In this document: positions 52,427-61,586 of the stretch, in pieces
How the letters are laid out: each line of letters begins with the position of its first letter
How positions within the stretch are numbered: the first letter of the stretch is position 1
Source of the DNA: CAZMZW01 sp964571135
Lineage (GTDB): Bacteria; Chloroflexota; Anaerolineae; Anaerolineales; Anaerolineaceae
Length of the DNA stretch: 64,000 bases
Direction: 5' to 3'
Assembly (NCBI GenBank): GCA_964571135.1
Contig: CAZMZW010000001.1
Coordinates: 62,001-126,000 of the forward strand
Notes under the pieces: generated by a model
What the model saw: the letters and a program-made list of their open reading frames with translations, nothing else
Database searches by the model: none
Told to the model about the DNA's origin: nothing
Made by a program: the position numbers and the translations under genes

Positions 52427-54003
52427 AAGCCCGCCTTTCTTGTTTCTACGGTTTTTTTCCTGTTCAGAGGTTTATCTGGTTTCACTTTATCCAGTTTGCC
52501 TCCTGCCATTAAAATGCCAATTTCTTCCTCAGTGATTGTGGCAGGATCCACTTCACCTTGAACTTGTCCACGAAACAGAACAAGGATGCGGTCACTAAGG
52601 GACATAATCTCTTCCAATTCAACAGAGACAAGCAGAACACCCACTCCATTGCTGCGGGCTTCCATAAGTGTCCGATGGACGAATTCTATGCTGCCTACAT
52701 CCAAACCACGTGTGGGTTGGTTGGCAATGATTAATTTTGGATTGCCGGAAAGTTCGCGCCCGACGATGATTTTTTGCAAATTACCGCCGGATAACATGGA
52801 TATTCCTTCACCAGGATGAGCAGCCATAATCGAAAATCGCTTGACCACATCGGCGGCAAATTCTCGAATGGGTTTCATTCGTAGAAAGCCCAATTTGCTA
52901 AATTCTGGTTTTTTATAACGTGAAACAATCAGGTTTTCATCCAGGTTTGTCCCAAGGTTTAAACCTACGCGCATACGGTCTTCAGGGATATGTGCCATAC
53001 CCAGCTCACGGCGCTGCTGGACAGAACTGTGGGTGAATTCTTTTTCCATAAAATGTAGTGAGCCCCCATCAGTGGCGCACATTCCTGTTATAGCTTCCAC
53101 AAGCTCAGTTTGGCCATTACCGCTGACTCCGGCAATGCCCAGGATCTCTCCTTCATGCACCTGCAAAGAGATCTGATCCACTACCGCACGACCCTCGTTA
53201 TTGGCAACACTTAGATTTTTGGTTTCGAAAACTACCTTGCCCTGCTTAACCTTGGTACGGTTAACCCGCAGAAGAACCTCGCGCCCAACCATCATCCGCG
53301 CCATTTCTCGAATGCTGGTATCTGACACCTTTTTTGTACCGACCATTTGACCGCCGCGCATCACGCTCACTCGGTCAGCTACGTGCATCACTTCCAATAA
53401 TTTATGAGTGATAAAAATGATGGTGAATCCGCGTTTTGCCAGACCATGCACGATATTAACAAGTTCATTAACCTCTTGTGGCGTTAAAACAGCGGTGGGT
53501 TCATCCAGGATCAATGTTTTTGCCTTGCGTTCAAGAATCTTGAGTATTTCAACTCTTTGCTGCATACCGACGGATAAATCCCTAATGCGGACAGCAGGAT
53601 CTACTGGAAGACCGTAACCTTTAGCAAGTTCAGAGACCAATTCATTTTCCTTCTTGCGATTAAGGATTCCCAGGGAGTTGGGTTCCATTCCCAGCAGAAT
53701 GTTTTCTGCCACCGTGAAAGATGGTACAAGCTTGAAATGCTGGTGGACCATTCCGATACCCACATGGATGGCGTCGTCTGGATGATTGATCTTAATTTTT
53801 TTGCCATCAACAAATATCTCACCTGAATCAGGTTTGATCAGACCATAAAGGATGTTCATTAAGGTGGTTTTTCCCGCGCCGTTTTCCCCCACCAATGCAT
53901 GAACTTCTCCTGCCTCTACTGAAAAATCTACATGGTCATTAGCCTGCACATCTGTTGAGGGGAAATATTTGGTGATGCCTTTCATTTCCAGGGCAAGTGT
54001 CAT
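52423..54003 (-). CDS. Duplicated ABC ATPase of the BMP-type nucleoside importer
   Basis: A 526-residue ATPase with two nucleotide-binding domains. Domain 1: Walker A ALVGENGAGKTTLMNILYGL, signature LSVGMQQRVEILKIL, Walker B KTLILDEPTAVL. Domain 2 has the degenerate GIAGVSGNGQTELVEAITG and LSGGNLQKIIVGRE, as in YufO/RbsA. ATG at 54003 has GAAAGGGTACATT upstream, better than the in-frame ATG at 54039, which would lie within the hairpin at 54020-54052. It drives the two permeases that follow. Confidence 0.94.
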   Translation of the reverse strand: MTLALEMKGITKYFPSTDVQANDHVDFSVEAGEVHALVGENGAGKTTLMNILYGLIKPDSGEIFVDGKKIKINHPDDAIHVGIGMVHQHFKLVPSFTVAENILLGMEPNSLGILNRKKENELVSELAKGYGLPVDPAVRIRDLSVGMQQRVEILKILERKAKTLILDEPTAVLTPQEVNELVNIVHGLAKRGFTIIFITHKLLEVMHVADRVSVMRGGQMVGTKKVSDTSIREMARMMVGREVLLRVNRTKVKQGKVVFETKNLSVANNEGRAVVDQISLQVHEGEILGIAGVSGNGQTELVEAITGMCATDGGSLHFMEKEFTHSSVQQRRELGMAHIPEDRMRVGLNLGTNLDENLIVSRYKKPEFSKLGFLRMKPIREFAADVVKRFSIMAAHPGEGISMLSGGNLQKIIVGRELSGNPKLIIANQPTRGLDVGSIEFVHRTLMEARSNGVGVLLVSVELEEIMSLSDRILVLFRGQVQGEVDPATITEEEIGILMAGGKLDKVKPDKPLNRKKTVETRKAGL

Positions 54004-54019
54004 AATGTACCCTTTCAAC

Positions 54020-54052
54020 AATAGCCCTGGGGTTAACATTCCCAGGGCTATT
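54020..54052 (-). promoter_or_regulatory. Intercistronic hairpin between the binding-protein and ATPase genes
   Basis: AATAGCCCTGGG (54020-54031) pairs perfectly with CCCAGGGCTATT (54041-54052) around a 9-base loop. On the minus strand it is not followed by a T run, so it is more likely an mRNA-stabilising or partly terminating hairpin that raises binding-protein levels relative to the ATPase. Confidence 0.7.
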
Positions 54053-54072
54053 TATTTATTTTCTAATGAGTT

Positions 54073-55152
54073 TTATTTGAGTGGTGCGCAGGCCGCAGAT
54101 TCAAGTTTAGCATCTTTTAGGGCATCGCAAACCACATATTTGCCATCCAGGATATCCTGGCGGTATTTTGTAACCAGGGTCTTGAGGGCAGGCAACTTGG
54201 CAACCATGTCTGCAGGACCCTTGGTTTCAAAGGTCTTGGAACCATCGTCCCAGGATAAACCTGCAGCGCCATCCTTCATACCCAATTCATTGAAACCACC
54301 CTTGAAGGTGCCATCGACTACGGATTTGATCATCAAAAAGGTGGTGGCTTCGGTGCGTTTCATCATAGAAACGATCACACTGCCGGGATAAGTGTCATCC
54401 TGGTTGGAGTCCACACCAATTGCCCATTTACCTTTCTCAGATGCAGCAGCCAGAACGCCTTCACCTGAACGGCCGGCAATCTGGAAAACAATATCCGCGC
54501 CTTGCTCATATTGGGCAATGGCAGTTTCCTTGCCCAGGGTTGGGTTGGAAAAGTCAAAGCCAAGATAGCTGACCAGGACTTTGCAATCCTTGCAGACTTC
54601 CAATACACCCTGCTTGTATCCATCATAGAACTGATTTAGAGCAGGGGCATCCCCACCGACAACGGCACCGACAGTCTTGCTCGTTGTAAGAGTGCCTGCG
54701 ATCAAGCCAGCCAGGAAACTGGATTCATGTACATTGATGATGTAGGCAACAAAATTGGCAGGTAATTTATCCAAGAATAGTTCCGAGGGTGAGCCAAATT
54801 TCTGGTTGGGGAATTCCACTGCCAATTTGGTGAACATATCGGCATCCATTGCCAGACCTTCGACCAGGTCATAGCCTTTTTGGATTGCACCGCGCAGTGC
54901 GGTTTCATGTTCGGCAACGCCATTGGTCTCAATGATGTCACATTTCACCGGCAATTCCTTGTTGGCGCGTTCAATACCGCGGGCAGCGGCATCGATGAAG
55001 GAACGGTCACCCAATGGGTTGGGGGTGATCAAAGCGCAGGTGAATTTGGGAGCTGCGGGAGCCGCAGGAGCTGCAGGTTTGGCACCGCAAGCAGATAGTG
55101 CCAATGCAACCACCAACAACATAGACATTACGAACAGGGTACTTTTCTTCAT
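54073..55152 (-). CDS. BMP-family nucleoside-binding lipoprotein
   Basis: A 359-residue protein from the ATG at 55152. The signal peptide MKKSTLFVMSMLLVVALALS ends in lipobox SAC, then an Ala/Pro linker follows. The Med/BMP domain is clear: FTCALITPNPLGDRSFIDAA, VGAVVGGDAPALNQFYDGYK, ADIVFQIAGRSGEGVLAAAS and WAIGVDSNQDDTYPGSVIVS. It binds purine nucleosides or related ligands and hands them to the permease pair. Two in-frame ATGs follow AGGAGG; the second has the better 9-base spacing. An upstream open extension to 55404 has no ribosome site and would spoil the signal peptide. Confidence 0.94.
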   Translation of the reverse strand: MKKSTLFVMSMLLVVALALSACGAKPAAPAAPAAPKFTCALITPNPLGDRSFIDAAARGIERANKELPVKCDIIETNGVAEHETALRGAIQKGYDLVEGLAMDADMFTKLAVEFPNQKFGSPSELFLDKLPANFVAYIINVHESSFLAGLIAGTLTTSKTVGAVVGGDAPALNQFYDGYKQGVLEVCKDCKVLVSYLGFDFSNPTLGKETAIAQYEQGADIVFQIAGRSGEGVLAAASEKGKWAIGVDSNQDDTYPGSVIVSMMKRTEATTFLMIKSVVDGTFKGGFNELGMKDGAAGLSWDDGSKTFETKGPADMVAKLPALKTLVTKYRQDILDGKYVVCDALKDAKLESAACAPLK

Positions 55153-55516
55153 ATACATACTCCTCCTAAAAGATTTAGCGGAGAAGAAATGCAGAAAGAA
55201 ATGTTCAATGGCTCCGCCTTGATTAATTATATAACAAATACATAGGGATATTACATGAGAAAAGAAAGGTAAATGGATAGTGGAGAACTTTGACTTGCAT
55301 CCAGGAACAATAGCCTCTGAGTTGAATGGAGGTTTGGAACAAAAGGATGCCCCTCCAAATGATCCGACAAAAAGTTGATGGAATAATAAATTGCAGTGAG
55401 GCAAAAGGGGAGAATGAAGGATTTGTATGAATTGTGGGAATAAACATCAGCACAAATGAGGGAAGTGAATTAAAATGAATAATCAATGGAATTATTTCTA
55501 AAAGGATTTTATTATT
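55153..55516. other. 364-base divergent regulatory region between the BMP operon and aspS
   Basis: A minus-strand TATAAT at 55231-55226 would give the BMP transcript a leader of about 67 bases; its -35 is poor. No riboswitch-like fold was recognised by eye. Open frames on the minus strand cross the region in two registers, but they have no ribosome sites and look like chance. Confidence 0.4.
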
Positions 55517-56839
55517 ATGCAACGTATAGCCAACAGTAAACTGCGCGATCATCTTGGCGAAGAAGTATGTATCCAGGGCTGGCTGCAAACCCTACGCGAT
55601 CAGAAGAAAATGCAGTTCCTGATCATCCGCGATCGCACCGGCCTGGTACAGGTGGCGCATTACCGCCCTGGAAATGAAGAGCTTGGCGTAAAAATATCCA
55701 CCCTTTCCACTGAAAGCGCACTGACCATCACCGGAAAAGTTGTGGATAACCCAATTGTCAAGCTGGGAGGTTTGGAAATCCAGCTTCAGTCACTGATCTT
55801 GGAGAACCCTGCTGAATCGCCGCTGCCCTTTGATCCCTTTGATAAAGAAAATTTGCCGGCCATCGATTACCGGATGGATTGGCGTTATCTTGATTTGCGC
55901 CGCCCTGAAAACCAGTTGGTTTTCAATGTGCAAACCACATTGGAACAAGCCATGCGCGAATACTGGCTGAAAAATAATTTCCTGGAAATTCATTCCCCCA
56001 AAATAATGGGCAGCCCCAGCGAAAGCGGGGCAGAATTATTTGAAGTTCAATATTTTGAGCGTAAGGCATACCTGGCCCAGTCGCCCCAATTCTACAAACA
56101 AATGGCGATGGCTGCCGGATTTGAGCGCGTGTTTGAAATCGGGCCGGTTTTTCGCGCTGATCCCTCCTTTACTTCACGTCATATGACTGAATTCACTGGT
56201 ATTGATATGGAGATGTCCTGGATTCAAACTCATGAAGATGTGATGGCATTCACCGAAGGCTGGCTTCAGCATTCTTATCAGCAGGTGAAAGAGAAGCATG
56301 GTGAAGAGATCAAGGCTCTATTTAGTATGGATCTGCAAATTCCACAATTGCCTTTCCCGCGCCTTACAATGTCGCAGGCATACGAAATCTTAAAGGGAAT
56401 TGGTTACAAGCTGCCTCCCGAACGTAAGGGCGACCTGGACCCGGGCGGAGAGCGTGCCCTTGCAGATCATGTTAAGCAAAAATACAACCATGATTTCGTG
56501 TTTGTCATCGATTGGCCGATCGCGGTGCGGCCGTTTTATCATATGCGCCACACCGATAAACCAGAACTTACCCGCAGCTTTGATCTGCTGGCCAATGGTC
56601 TGGAGATCGCTACCGGAGCTCAGCGTGAACATCGCTATGAAGTGCTTCTTAAGCAAGCGCTGGAAAAAGGACTAACCCAGGAGAATATCCAGTTTTATCT
56701 TGATTTTTTCAAATATGGATGCCCACCGCATGGTGGATTTGGGTTGGGGCTTTCCCGGTTGGTGGTTTCCATGCTTAACCTGGGCAACATCCGCGAAGCA
56801 GTCTATTTATTTCGAGGACCGAATCGTCTAAACCCTTAA
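55517..56839 (+). CDS. aspS: Archaeal-type aspartyl-tRNA synthetase, probably non-discriminating
   Basis: A 440-residue class IIb synthetase. It is much shorter than the 580-600 residue bacterial AspRS and lacks its GAD insertion, so it is the archaeal/AspRS2 type. Residues about 1-105 are the anticodon-binding OB-fold (VCIQGWLQTLRDQKKMQFLI). RVFEIGPVFRADPSFTSRHM and TEFTGIDMEMSW are motif 2, and GGFGLGLSRLVVSML motif 3. In bacteria this type often charges both tRNA(Asp) and tRNA(Asn), the latter corrected by GatCAB, which is encoded at 18804-22195. AsnRS is an alternative reading, less likely given GatCAB. Confidence 0.88.
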   Translation: MQRIANSKLRDHLGEEVCIQGWLQTLRDQKKMQFLIIRDRTGLVQVAHYRPGNEELGVKISTLSTESALTITGKVVDNPIVKLGGLEIQLQSLILENPAESPLPFDPFDKENLPAIDYRMDWRYLDLRRPENQLVFNVQTTLEQAMREYWLKNNFLEIHSPKIMGSPSESGAELFEVQYFERKAYLAQSPQFYKQMAMAAGFERVFEIGPVFRADPSFTSRHMTEFTGIDMEMSWIQTHEDVMAFTEGWLQHSYQQVKEKHGEEIKALFSMDLQIPQLPFPRLTMSQAYEILKGIGYKLPPERKGDLDPGGERALADHVKQKYNHDFVFVIDWPIAVRPFYHMRHTDKPELTRSFDLLANGLEIATGAQREHRYEVLLKQALEKGLTQENIQFYLDFFKYGCPPHGGFGLGLSRLVVSMLNLGNIREAVYLFRGPNRLNP

Positions 56840-56848
56840 GGAAATGAT

Positions 56849-57409
56849 ATGTTGTATGGCCAACGCATTCGACTGCGCGCAATTGAAAAAGAAGACCTGC
56901 CTATTTTCGTGACCTGGCTGAATGATCCTGAAGTGCGGCGGAATTTACAGTTATTCCAACCGCTGAGCCTGGCTCAGGAAGAAGAATGGTTTAAAGGAAC
57001 TCTGCAGCAGCCGGTGGAAGAACAACCATTGATGATCGAGATCAAAACCGCTGAAGGCTGGCAGCCGGTTGGCAATGTAGGATTACTTAAGACCAGAAAC
57101 ACTGACCGTGCTGCGGAAATTGGAATAGTCATAGGCGAAAAAAAATTCTGGGGGCAGGGGTATGGCACAGAAGTGATGCGGTTAATGTTAAGCCATGGTT
57201 TCAAAGAACTCAATCTGAACCGCATCTATCTGCGTGTATATGAAACCAATCTGCGCGGCATCCGCTCTTATGAAAAGGCTGGTTTCAAACTGGAGGGCCG
57301 ATTGCGCCAGGACCGCTTCATGGATGGAAAATATATCGATGTATTATTAATGAGCGTATTGCGCTCTGAATTTAAAGAAGATAAAAGTGAAGGTGAAAAA
57401 TGGGTATAG
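56849..57409 (+). CDS. RimJ/RimL-like GNAT acetyltransferase
   Basis: A 186-residue GNAT protein of the RimJ/RimL group. RIRLRAIEKEDLPIFVTWLN is the N-terminal motif, FWGQGYGTEVMRLMLSHGF the acetyl-CoA loop, and NLRGIRSYEKAGFKLEGRL motif B. It acetylates an amino terminus or small molecule. It lies 9 bases after aspS and overlaps prs by 10 bases, so the three are co-transcribed. Confidence 0.88.
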   Translation: MLYGQRIRLRAIEKEDLPIFVTWLNDPEVRRNLQLFQPLSLAQEEEWFKGTLQQPVEEQPLMIEIKTAEGWQPVGNVGLLKTRNTDRAAEIGIVIGEKKFWGQGYGTEVMRLMLSHGFKELNLNRIYLRVYETNLRGIRSYEKAGFKLEGRLRQDRFMDGKYIDVLLMSVLRSEFKEDKSEGEKWV

Positions 57410-58398
57410 GATCTACACATGTTCATTCTGATCGTATGATGTATGGTGGAATTAAATTATATGCGGGCACATCTTGCCCGGAGCTGGCAGCCAGCGTTGC
57501 CTCCTATCTGGGTGTTCCGTTATGTGAACGCGATATTGTTACTTTTCCCAACGACAATCTTTTCGTCAAACTCCACTCCAGCGTCCGCGGGCAGGATTGT
57601 TATGTCATCCAGACCACTTCCACCCCAGTGCATCGCAACTTGATGGAACTGCTTATTCTCATTCAGACCTTGCGCCTGGATTCAGCGGCACGTGTGACTG
57701 CAGTTGCCCCTTATTTATGCTACTCACGCTCGGATAAAAAGGATCAACCCCGGGTGCCCATTACTGCCCGCCTGGTGGCTGATATGATCGAAATAGCTGG
57801 CGCTGACCGCTATATGACCTTTGATCTACATGCTGACCAGATCCAGGGATTTTTCTCCATTCCCGGGGATGTGCTGTATGCTTTTCATGTCCTTATTGAT
57901 TACTTGGATGCTCTGTGCGGTAAACTGCACAAGCCGGTAGTGGTTTCACCTGATCTTGGTTTTGCTAAAAAGTCGCGCAATTATGCCGAACGTTTGGGAG
58001 TGCCTCTGGCAATCATCGAAAAACGGCGTGCCTCAAATGACCCCACCACCAAGGCTCTTACCCTGATTGGGGATGTGGAAGACCATGACGTGATCATTTT
58101 TGATGAGGAGGTAAGCACAGGCAGTACGATAGTCTCGGCTGTGAAAATTTGCAAGGAACATGGCGCGCGGGATGTGATTGTATTGTTCATTCATCCGGTG
58201 TTGTCACCTAACGCAGCCGAGCGTATGGCTGCTCTCCCGGTCCGCGAGTTTGTCACCACAGATACCATTTTTATTTCACCTGAAAAGAAAGCAAAATTTG
58301 GCGATCGGCTCAAGGTCATTTCTGTAGCACCGTTGCTCGGGGAAGTTATCCAACGTGCCAACCAGGGACGAAGCGTTGGTGAATTATTTAACGAATGA
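57400..58398 (+). CDS. prs: Ribose-phosphate pyrophosphokinase
   Basis: A 332-residue PRPP synthetase, typical length 310-320 with a slightly extended N-terminus. TAVAPYLCYSRSDKKDQPRV is the ATP-binding flexible loop, and TFDLHADQIQGFFSIPGDVL the canonical metal/allosteric motif. The PRPP loop is VIFDEEVSTGSTIVSAV, with Glu where most enzymes have the second Asp of DD. It makes PRPP for nucleotide and histidine synthesis from ribose-5-phosphate, so it connects to the ribokinase locus upstream. The first codon is ATG at 57400; a later ATG at 57436 is possible. Confidence 0.93.
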   Translation: MGIGSTHVHSDRMMYGGIKLYAGTSCPELAASVASYLGVPLCERDIVTFPNDNLFVKLHSSVRGQDCYVIQTTSTPVHRNLMELLILIQTLRLDSAARVTAVAPYLCYSRSDKKDQPRVPITARLVADMIEIAGADRYMTFDLHADQIQGFFSIPGDVLYAFHVLIDYLDALCGKLHKPVVVSPDLGFAKKSRNYAERLGVPLAIIEKRRASNDPTTKALTLIGDVEDHDVIIFDEEVSTGSTIVSAVKICKEHGARDVIVLFIHPVLSPNAAERMAALPVREFVTTDTIFISPEKKAKFGDRLKVISVAPLLGEVIQRANQGRSVGELFNE

Positions 58399-58587
58399 TC
58401 GATTGCCCAATCGGGTGTACTGAATTTATCAGAATAATACATTCTGAAAATGGATGGAATATTTTCTGGCTGGAGTAAAGGGATTATTGGTTTAGAAAAA
58501 ACTGGTTAATTAAACTCGATCACTCCAACTTACGACCGAAAATAATCATCCAAGTATTGATTTAGATGATTAATTAGGATAAAAAAA

Positions 58588-59412
58588 TTGCCAGAACTCC
58601 CAGAAGTTGAAACGATTACCCGTGCGCTCCATTGCGGCAAAAATGGTATTTGTCCGATTGTTGGAAAAAAAGTGGCAAAAACCCATCTGCTTTGGGAACG
58701 GACTCTGGCTAATTCCACCGAAAGAAAACAAAAAAAACACCTGATTGGTCAAATGATTCAGTCTGTGGGGCGGAGGGGTAAGTTTGTTGTCATTACTTTA
58801 GACCATGAGACTCTTCTACTTCACCTGCGCATGAGCGGTGATTTACGTGTGGAGTCTATTGGCAATTCTTCATTTCAAAAACACGATCGATTCGTGCTGG
58901 ATTTCACAGACGGTTACCGCCTGGTTTTTAATGACCCGCGTAAGTTTGGACGTATTTGGTTGGTTGAAAACCCCCAGGAAATTCTGGGAAGGCTTGGTCC
59001 GGAACCATTTGATCTTCATTTGACCGCTTACCTATTCCACCTGATGTTAAAAAAGCGAAAACGTCAATTGAAACCTCTTTTACTTGACCAAAGCTTTATT
59101 GCCGGTCTGGGGAACATTTATACTGATGAAGCCTTATTTCTGGCTCGCCTTCATCCTTTGAAAATAGCGGTTTCAATGACCGAAAAACAATCCAAGGAAT
59201 TGCTCAAAGCCATCCGCACTGTATTAAGGGAAGGAATCCGCCGAAATGGTGCCAGCATTGACTGGGTCTACCGGGGGGGAGATTTCCAAAATCATTTTCA
59301 TGTTTATCAGCGCGATGGTCAACCCTGCCTAATTTGTGGAGGGACAATTGAGCGTATCCTGGTGGGGCAGCGCGGTACTCATTTCTGCCCGCATTGTCAA
59401 ACCCTGGATTAA
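58588..59412 (+). CDS. mutM: Formamidopyrimidine-DNA glycosylase
   Basis: A 274-residue Fpg/MutM. The mature N-terminus must be PELPEVETITRAL after removal of the first residue; Pro is the catalytic nucleophile, Glu the proton donor. The start codon is TTG at 58588, behind TTAGGATAAAAAAA. GLGNIYTDEALFLARLHPLK is the conserved helix-two-turn-helix and the C-terminal zinc finger is CLICGGT, then CPHCQ with the C-x2-C-x16-C-x2-C spacing. It removes 8-oxoguanine. It pairs functionally with nth at 34838. Confidence 0.95.
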   Translation: MPELPEVETITRALHCGKNGICPIVGKKVAKTHLLWERTLANSTERKQKKHLIGQMIQSVGRRGKFVVITLDHETLLLHLRMSGDLRVESIGNSSFQKHDRFVLDFTDGYRLVFNDPRKFGRIWLVENPQEILGRLGPEPFDLHLTAYLFHLMLKKRKRQLKPLLLDQSFIAGLGNIYTDEALFLARLHPLKIAVSMTEKQSKELLKAIRTVLREGIRRNGASIDWVYRGGDFQNHFHVYQRDGQPCLICGGTIERILVGQRGTHFCPHCQTLD

Positions 59413-59515
59413 ACTATTTTCTTGTTTTTATTTAGGATGGGAAAAAATATTTGGTAATAATAGATAAACTTCAAGTACAATCGTCTTTTTGATATTCTTC
59501 CTTTATAGGTGAATC

Positions 59516-60868
59516 TTGTTTCACGACAAACCTTTTTATAACCGTTTGGTTAAATTAGCATCGCCCATCATTCTTCAAAACCTTTTCAATTCGATAATGA
59601 ACCTGGTGAGCGGGATGATGGTTGGACAATTGGGTGACACAGCGGTGGCTGCCCAGGGTTTGGCAGGTCAGATCAATTTCATCCTTTTCATTCTAATATT
59701 TGGCATCAGTTCCGGAGGAGCGATCTTCTTTGCCCAATTTTGGGGATCACGCAATATTCATAATATTCGCAAAGTCCTTGGCGTGATCTTGAGTGTGTCA
59801 TTGATTACTGCTTCAGTGATTACTCTGCTTTGTCTGTTTTTTCCGGCAATCATTTTACGTATTTATTCCAATGATGAGGCGGTCATTGTTCTGGGCAGTC
59901 AGTATTTGCGCCTGCTCGCGCCCAGTTTTATGATGCTTGCAGTGATTTATGTGTTCTCTTCAGCATTGCGCAGTACGGGTAATGTTAAATTGCCCATGCT
60001 GGTCAGCACCAGCACCCTGATACTGGATATCATCCTGGCATATGGGTTGATTTTCGGAAAATTGGGATTGCCAAAAATTGGTGTACTTGGGGGGGCAATT
60101 GCGGTGACCATTTCCCAGACAGTTGCGGTTATTTTGCTTATTTTCTTCACGTATCGCCATGGCGGTTCACCGGTGGCAGCCACATTAAAAGAGATGTTCG
60201 CATTTAACCGCGATTTTCTCAAAAAGGTATTGCGGCGGGCATTGTCAGTGATGGGAAACGAATTTTTCTGGGGTTTGGGCATGAGCATGTATAGCGTTAT
60301 TTATGCTCATATCAGTACTGAATCCATTGCAGCATTTAACATTATGAATAGTATTGAAAATCTGGCTCTCGTTTTCTTTCTGGGATTATCAGATGCATGC
60401 GCCATTATTGTGGGAAACACCATTGGTGAGGGCAAGGAAGAACTGGCTTTTAAATACGCCAGGCGAATTATTCGGATTGCATTGATCAGTGGAATATTCA
60501 TGGGAGCAGTCATTCTCATCGTGGGTCCACAGATTCTTTCCGTTTATAAAATCTCACCCACTGTATTTCAATTTACACGATATTTAATTGTTGGGGAAGC
60601 GCTTTTTTTCTGGGCACGCGCATCGAACCTCACTACTTTTATCGGTTCATTCCGCAGCGGGGGTGATACACGTTTTGCCTATATTGTTGATATCGGCTCA
60701 CTGTGGGGTATAGGCATCCCTCTGGCTGCGGCAGGAGCCTTTCTATTTCATCTGCCCGTATATTTGGTCTATCTTTTAGCAATGACGGATGAAGTGGTAA
60801 AGTTCATCGTATCCCAGGTTCATTTCAATCGGCGGAAATGGATCCACAACCTGGTTCATCACATGTGA
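59516..60868 (+). CDS. MATE-family multidrug/toxin exporter
   Basis: A 450-residue membrane protein with about 12 segments in two six-helix halves, the MATE layout. VKLASPIILQNLFNSIMNLV and DTAVAAQGLAGQINFILF open the first half, FNIMNSIENLALVFFLGLSD the second. MATE proteins export cationic compounds in exchange for Na+ or H+. The start is TTG at 59516, with AGGTGAATC upstream. Monocistronic as far as seen. Confidence 0.92.
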   Translation: MFHDKPFYNRLVKLASPIILQNLFNSIMNLVSGMMVGQLGDTAVAAQGLAGQINFILFILIFGISSGGAIFFAQFWGSRNIHNIRKVLGVILSVSLITASVITLLCLFFPAIILRIYSNDEAVIVLGSQYLRLLAPSFMMLAVIYVFSSALRSTGNVKLPMLVSTSTLILDIILAYGLIFGKLGLPKIGVLGGAIAVTISQTVAVILLIFFTYRHGGSPVAATLKEMFAFNRDFLKKVLRRALSVMGNEFFWGLGMSMYSVIYAHISTESIAAFNIMNSIENLALVFFLGLSDACAIIVGNTIGEGKEELAFKYARRIIRIALISGIFMGAVILIVGPQILSVYKISPTVFQFTRYLIVGEALFFWARASNLTTFIGSFRSGGDTRFAYIVDIGSLWGIGIPLAAAGAFLFHLPVYLVYLLAMTDEVVKFIVSQVHFNRRKWIHNLVHHM

Positions 60869-60988
60869 TGAATAATTATGTGAAAAATTCTTATGAACCC
60901 CGCAGATTATTTCAATAAGGATCGTTATGCAATCCTCAAATAATGGTTGCATTTCTTATCATCATAATCAGAAAAATGAAGGAATTAT

Positions 60989-61483
60989 ATGAAATCTTTT
61001 AATGAATATATGAATGAATATGGAAAACAACTAGAGAAAGGTGCTATTCAAAAGGCATATAAAGGATTGATGGGATATGTCATGGATTTGAGAACGCTTT
61101 TTAAAAACAAATATCCTGATTATTTTGTTTCTGGAAGTATTTATTATGGAACCATGGATATGACATATTTTTCCTTTTTTCCAAAATCAATTAAACTTCG
61201 AAAATTGAAAATTGCAATAGTTTTTATTCATGACACATTTAGATTTGAAGTTTGGTTAGCAGGATTTAACAAACAGATTCAATCAAAATACTGGAAAATA
61301 ATTAATGAAAGTGATTGGAAAAAGTACCCCATTGTATCAACCACGAAAGGCGTTGATTCAATTATTGAGTACATTTTAGTTGACAATCCTGATTTTAGTG
61401 ATTTAGATGCTTTAACAAAACAAATTGAGAGAGGGACTTTGAGATTTATTACGGATGTTGAGAGCTTCTTATCTAAGCGCTAA
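60989..61483 (+). CDS. DUF7000-like hypothetical protein (AT-rich)
   Basis: A 164-residue soluble protein; the family name is from memory and less certain than the gene. NEYMNEYGKQLEKGAIQKAY, DLRTLFKNKYPDYFVSGSIY and FEVWLAGFNKQIQSKYWKI are its clearest segments. No catalytic motif is obvious. Base composition is markedly more AT-rich than its neighbours, with Lys/Ile-rich codon use, which suggests recent transfer, perhaps from a Firmicute or Bacteroidetes. It lies alone between the MATE gene and the convergent GH1 gene. Start ATG has GAAGGAATTAT upstream. Confidence 0.7.
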   Translation: MKSFNEYMNEYGKQLEKGAIQKAYKGLMGYVMDLRTLFKNKYPDYFVSGSIYYGTMDMTYFSFFPKSIKLRKLKIAIVFIHDTFRFEVWLAGFNKQIQSKYWKIINESDWKKYPIVSTTKGVDSIIEYILVDNPDFSDLDALTKQIERGTLRFITDVESFLSKR

Positions 61484-61586
61484 AACTGACTTTGATGCTG
61501 AACTCCTTGTGCCGAAAAGACAGCACTTTTCTGGCTTTGAGCTTTTTCTGCTCCCAAGCATTGTCCACAACCGCTCATGCGTACCG

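Noticed and set aside
55275..55380. Short plus-strand protein-like frame in front of aspS
   Set aside because: Only about 34 codons after a possible GTG, no ribosome site and no recognisable family.
55153..55404. N-terminal extension of the BMP lipoprotein
   Set aside because: It would bury the clear signal peptide and lipobox; AGGAGG sits directly before 55158/55152.
55223..55588. 121-residue minus-strand frame upstream of the binding-protein gene
   Set aside because: It overlaps the aspS start, has no ribosome site and no recognisable domain. The region is better read as divergent promoters.
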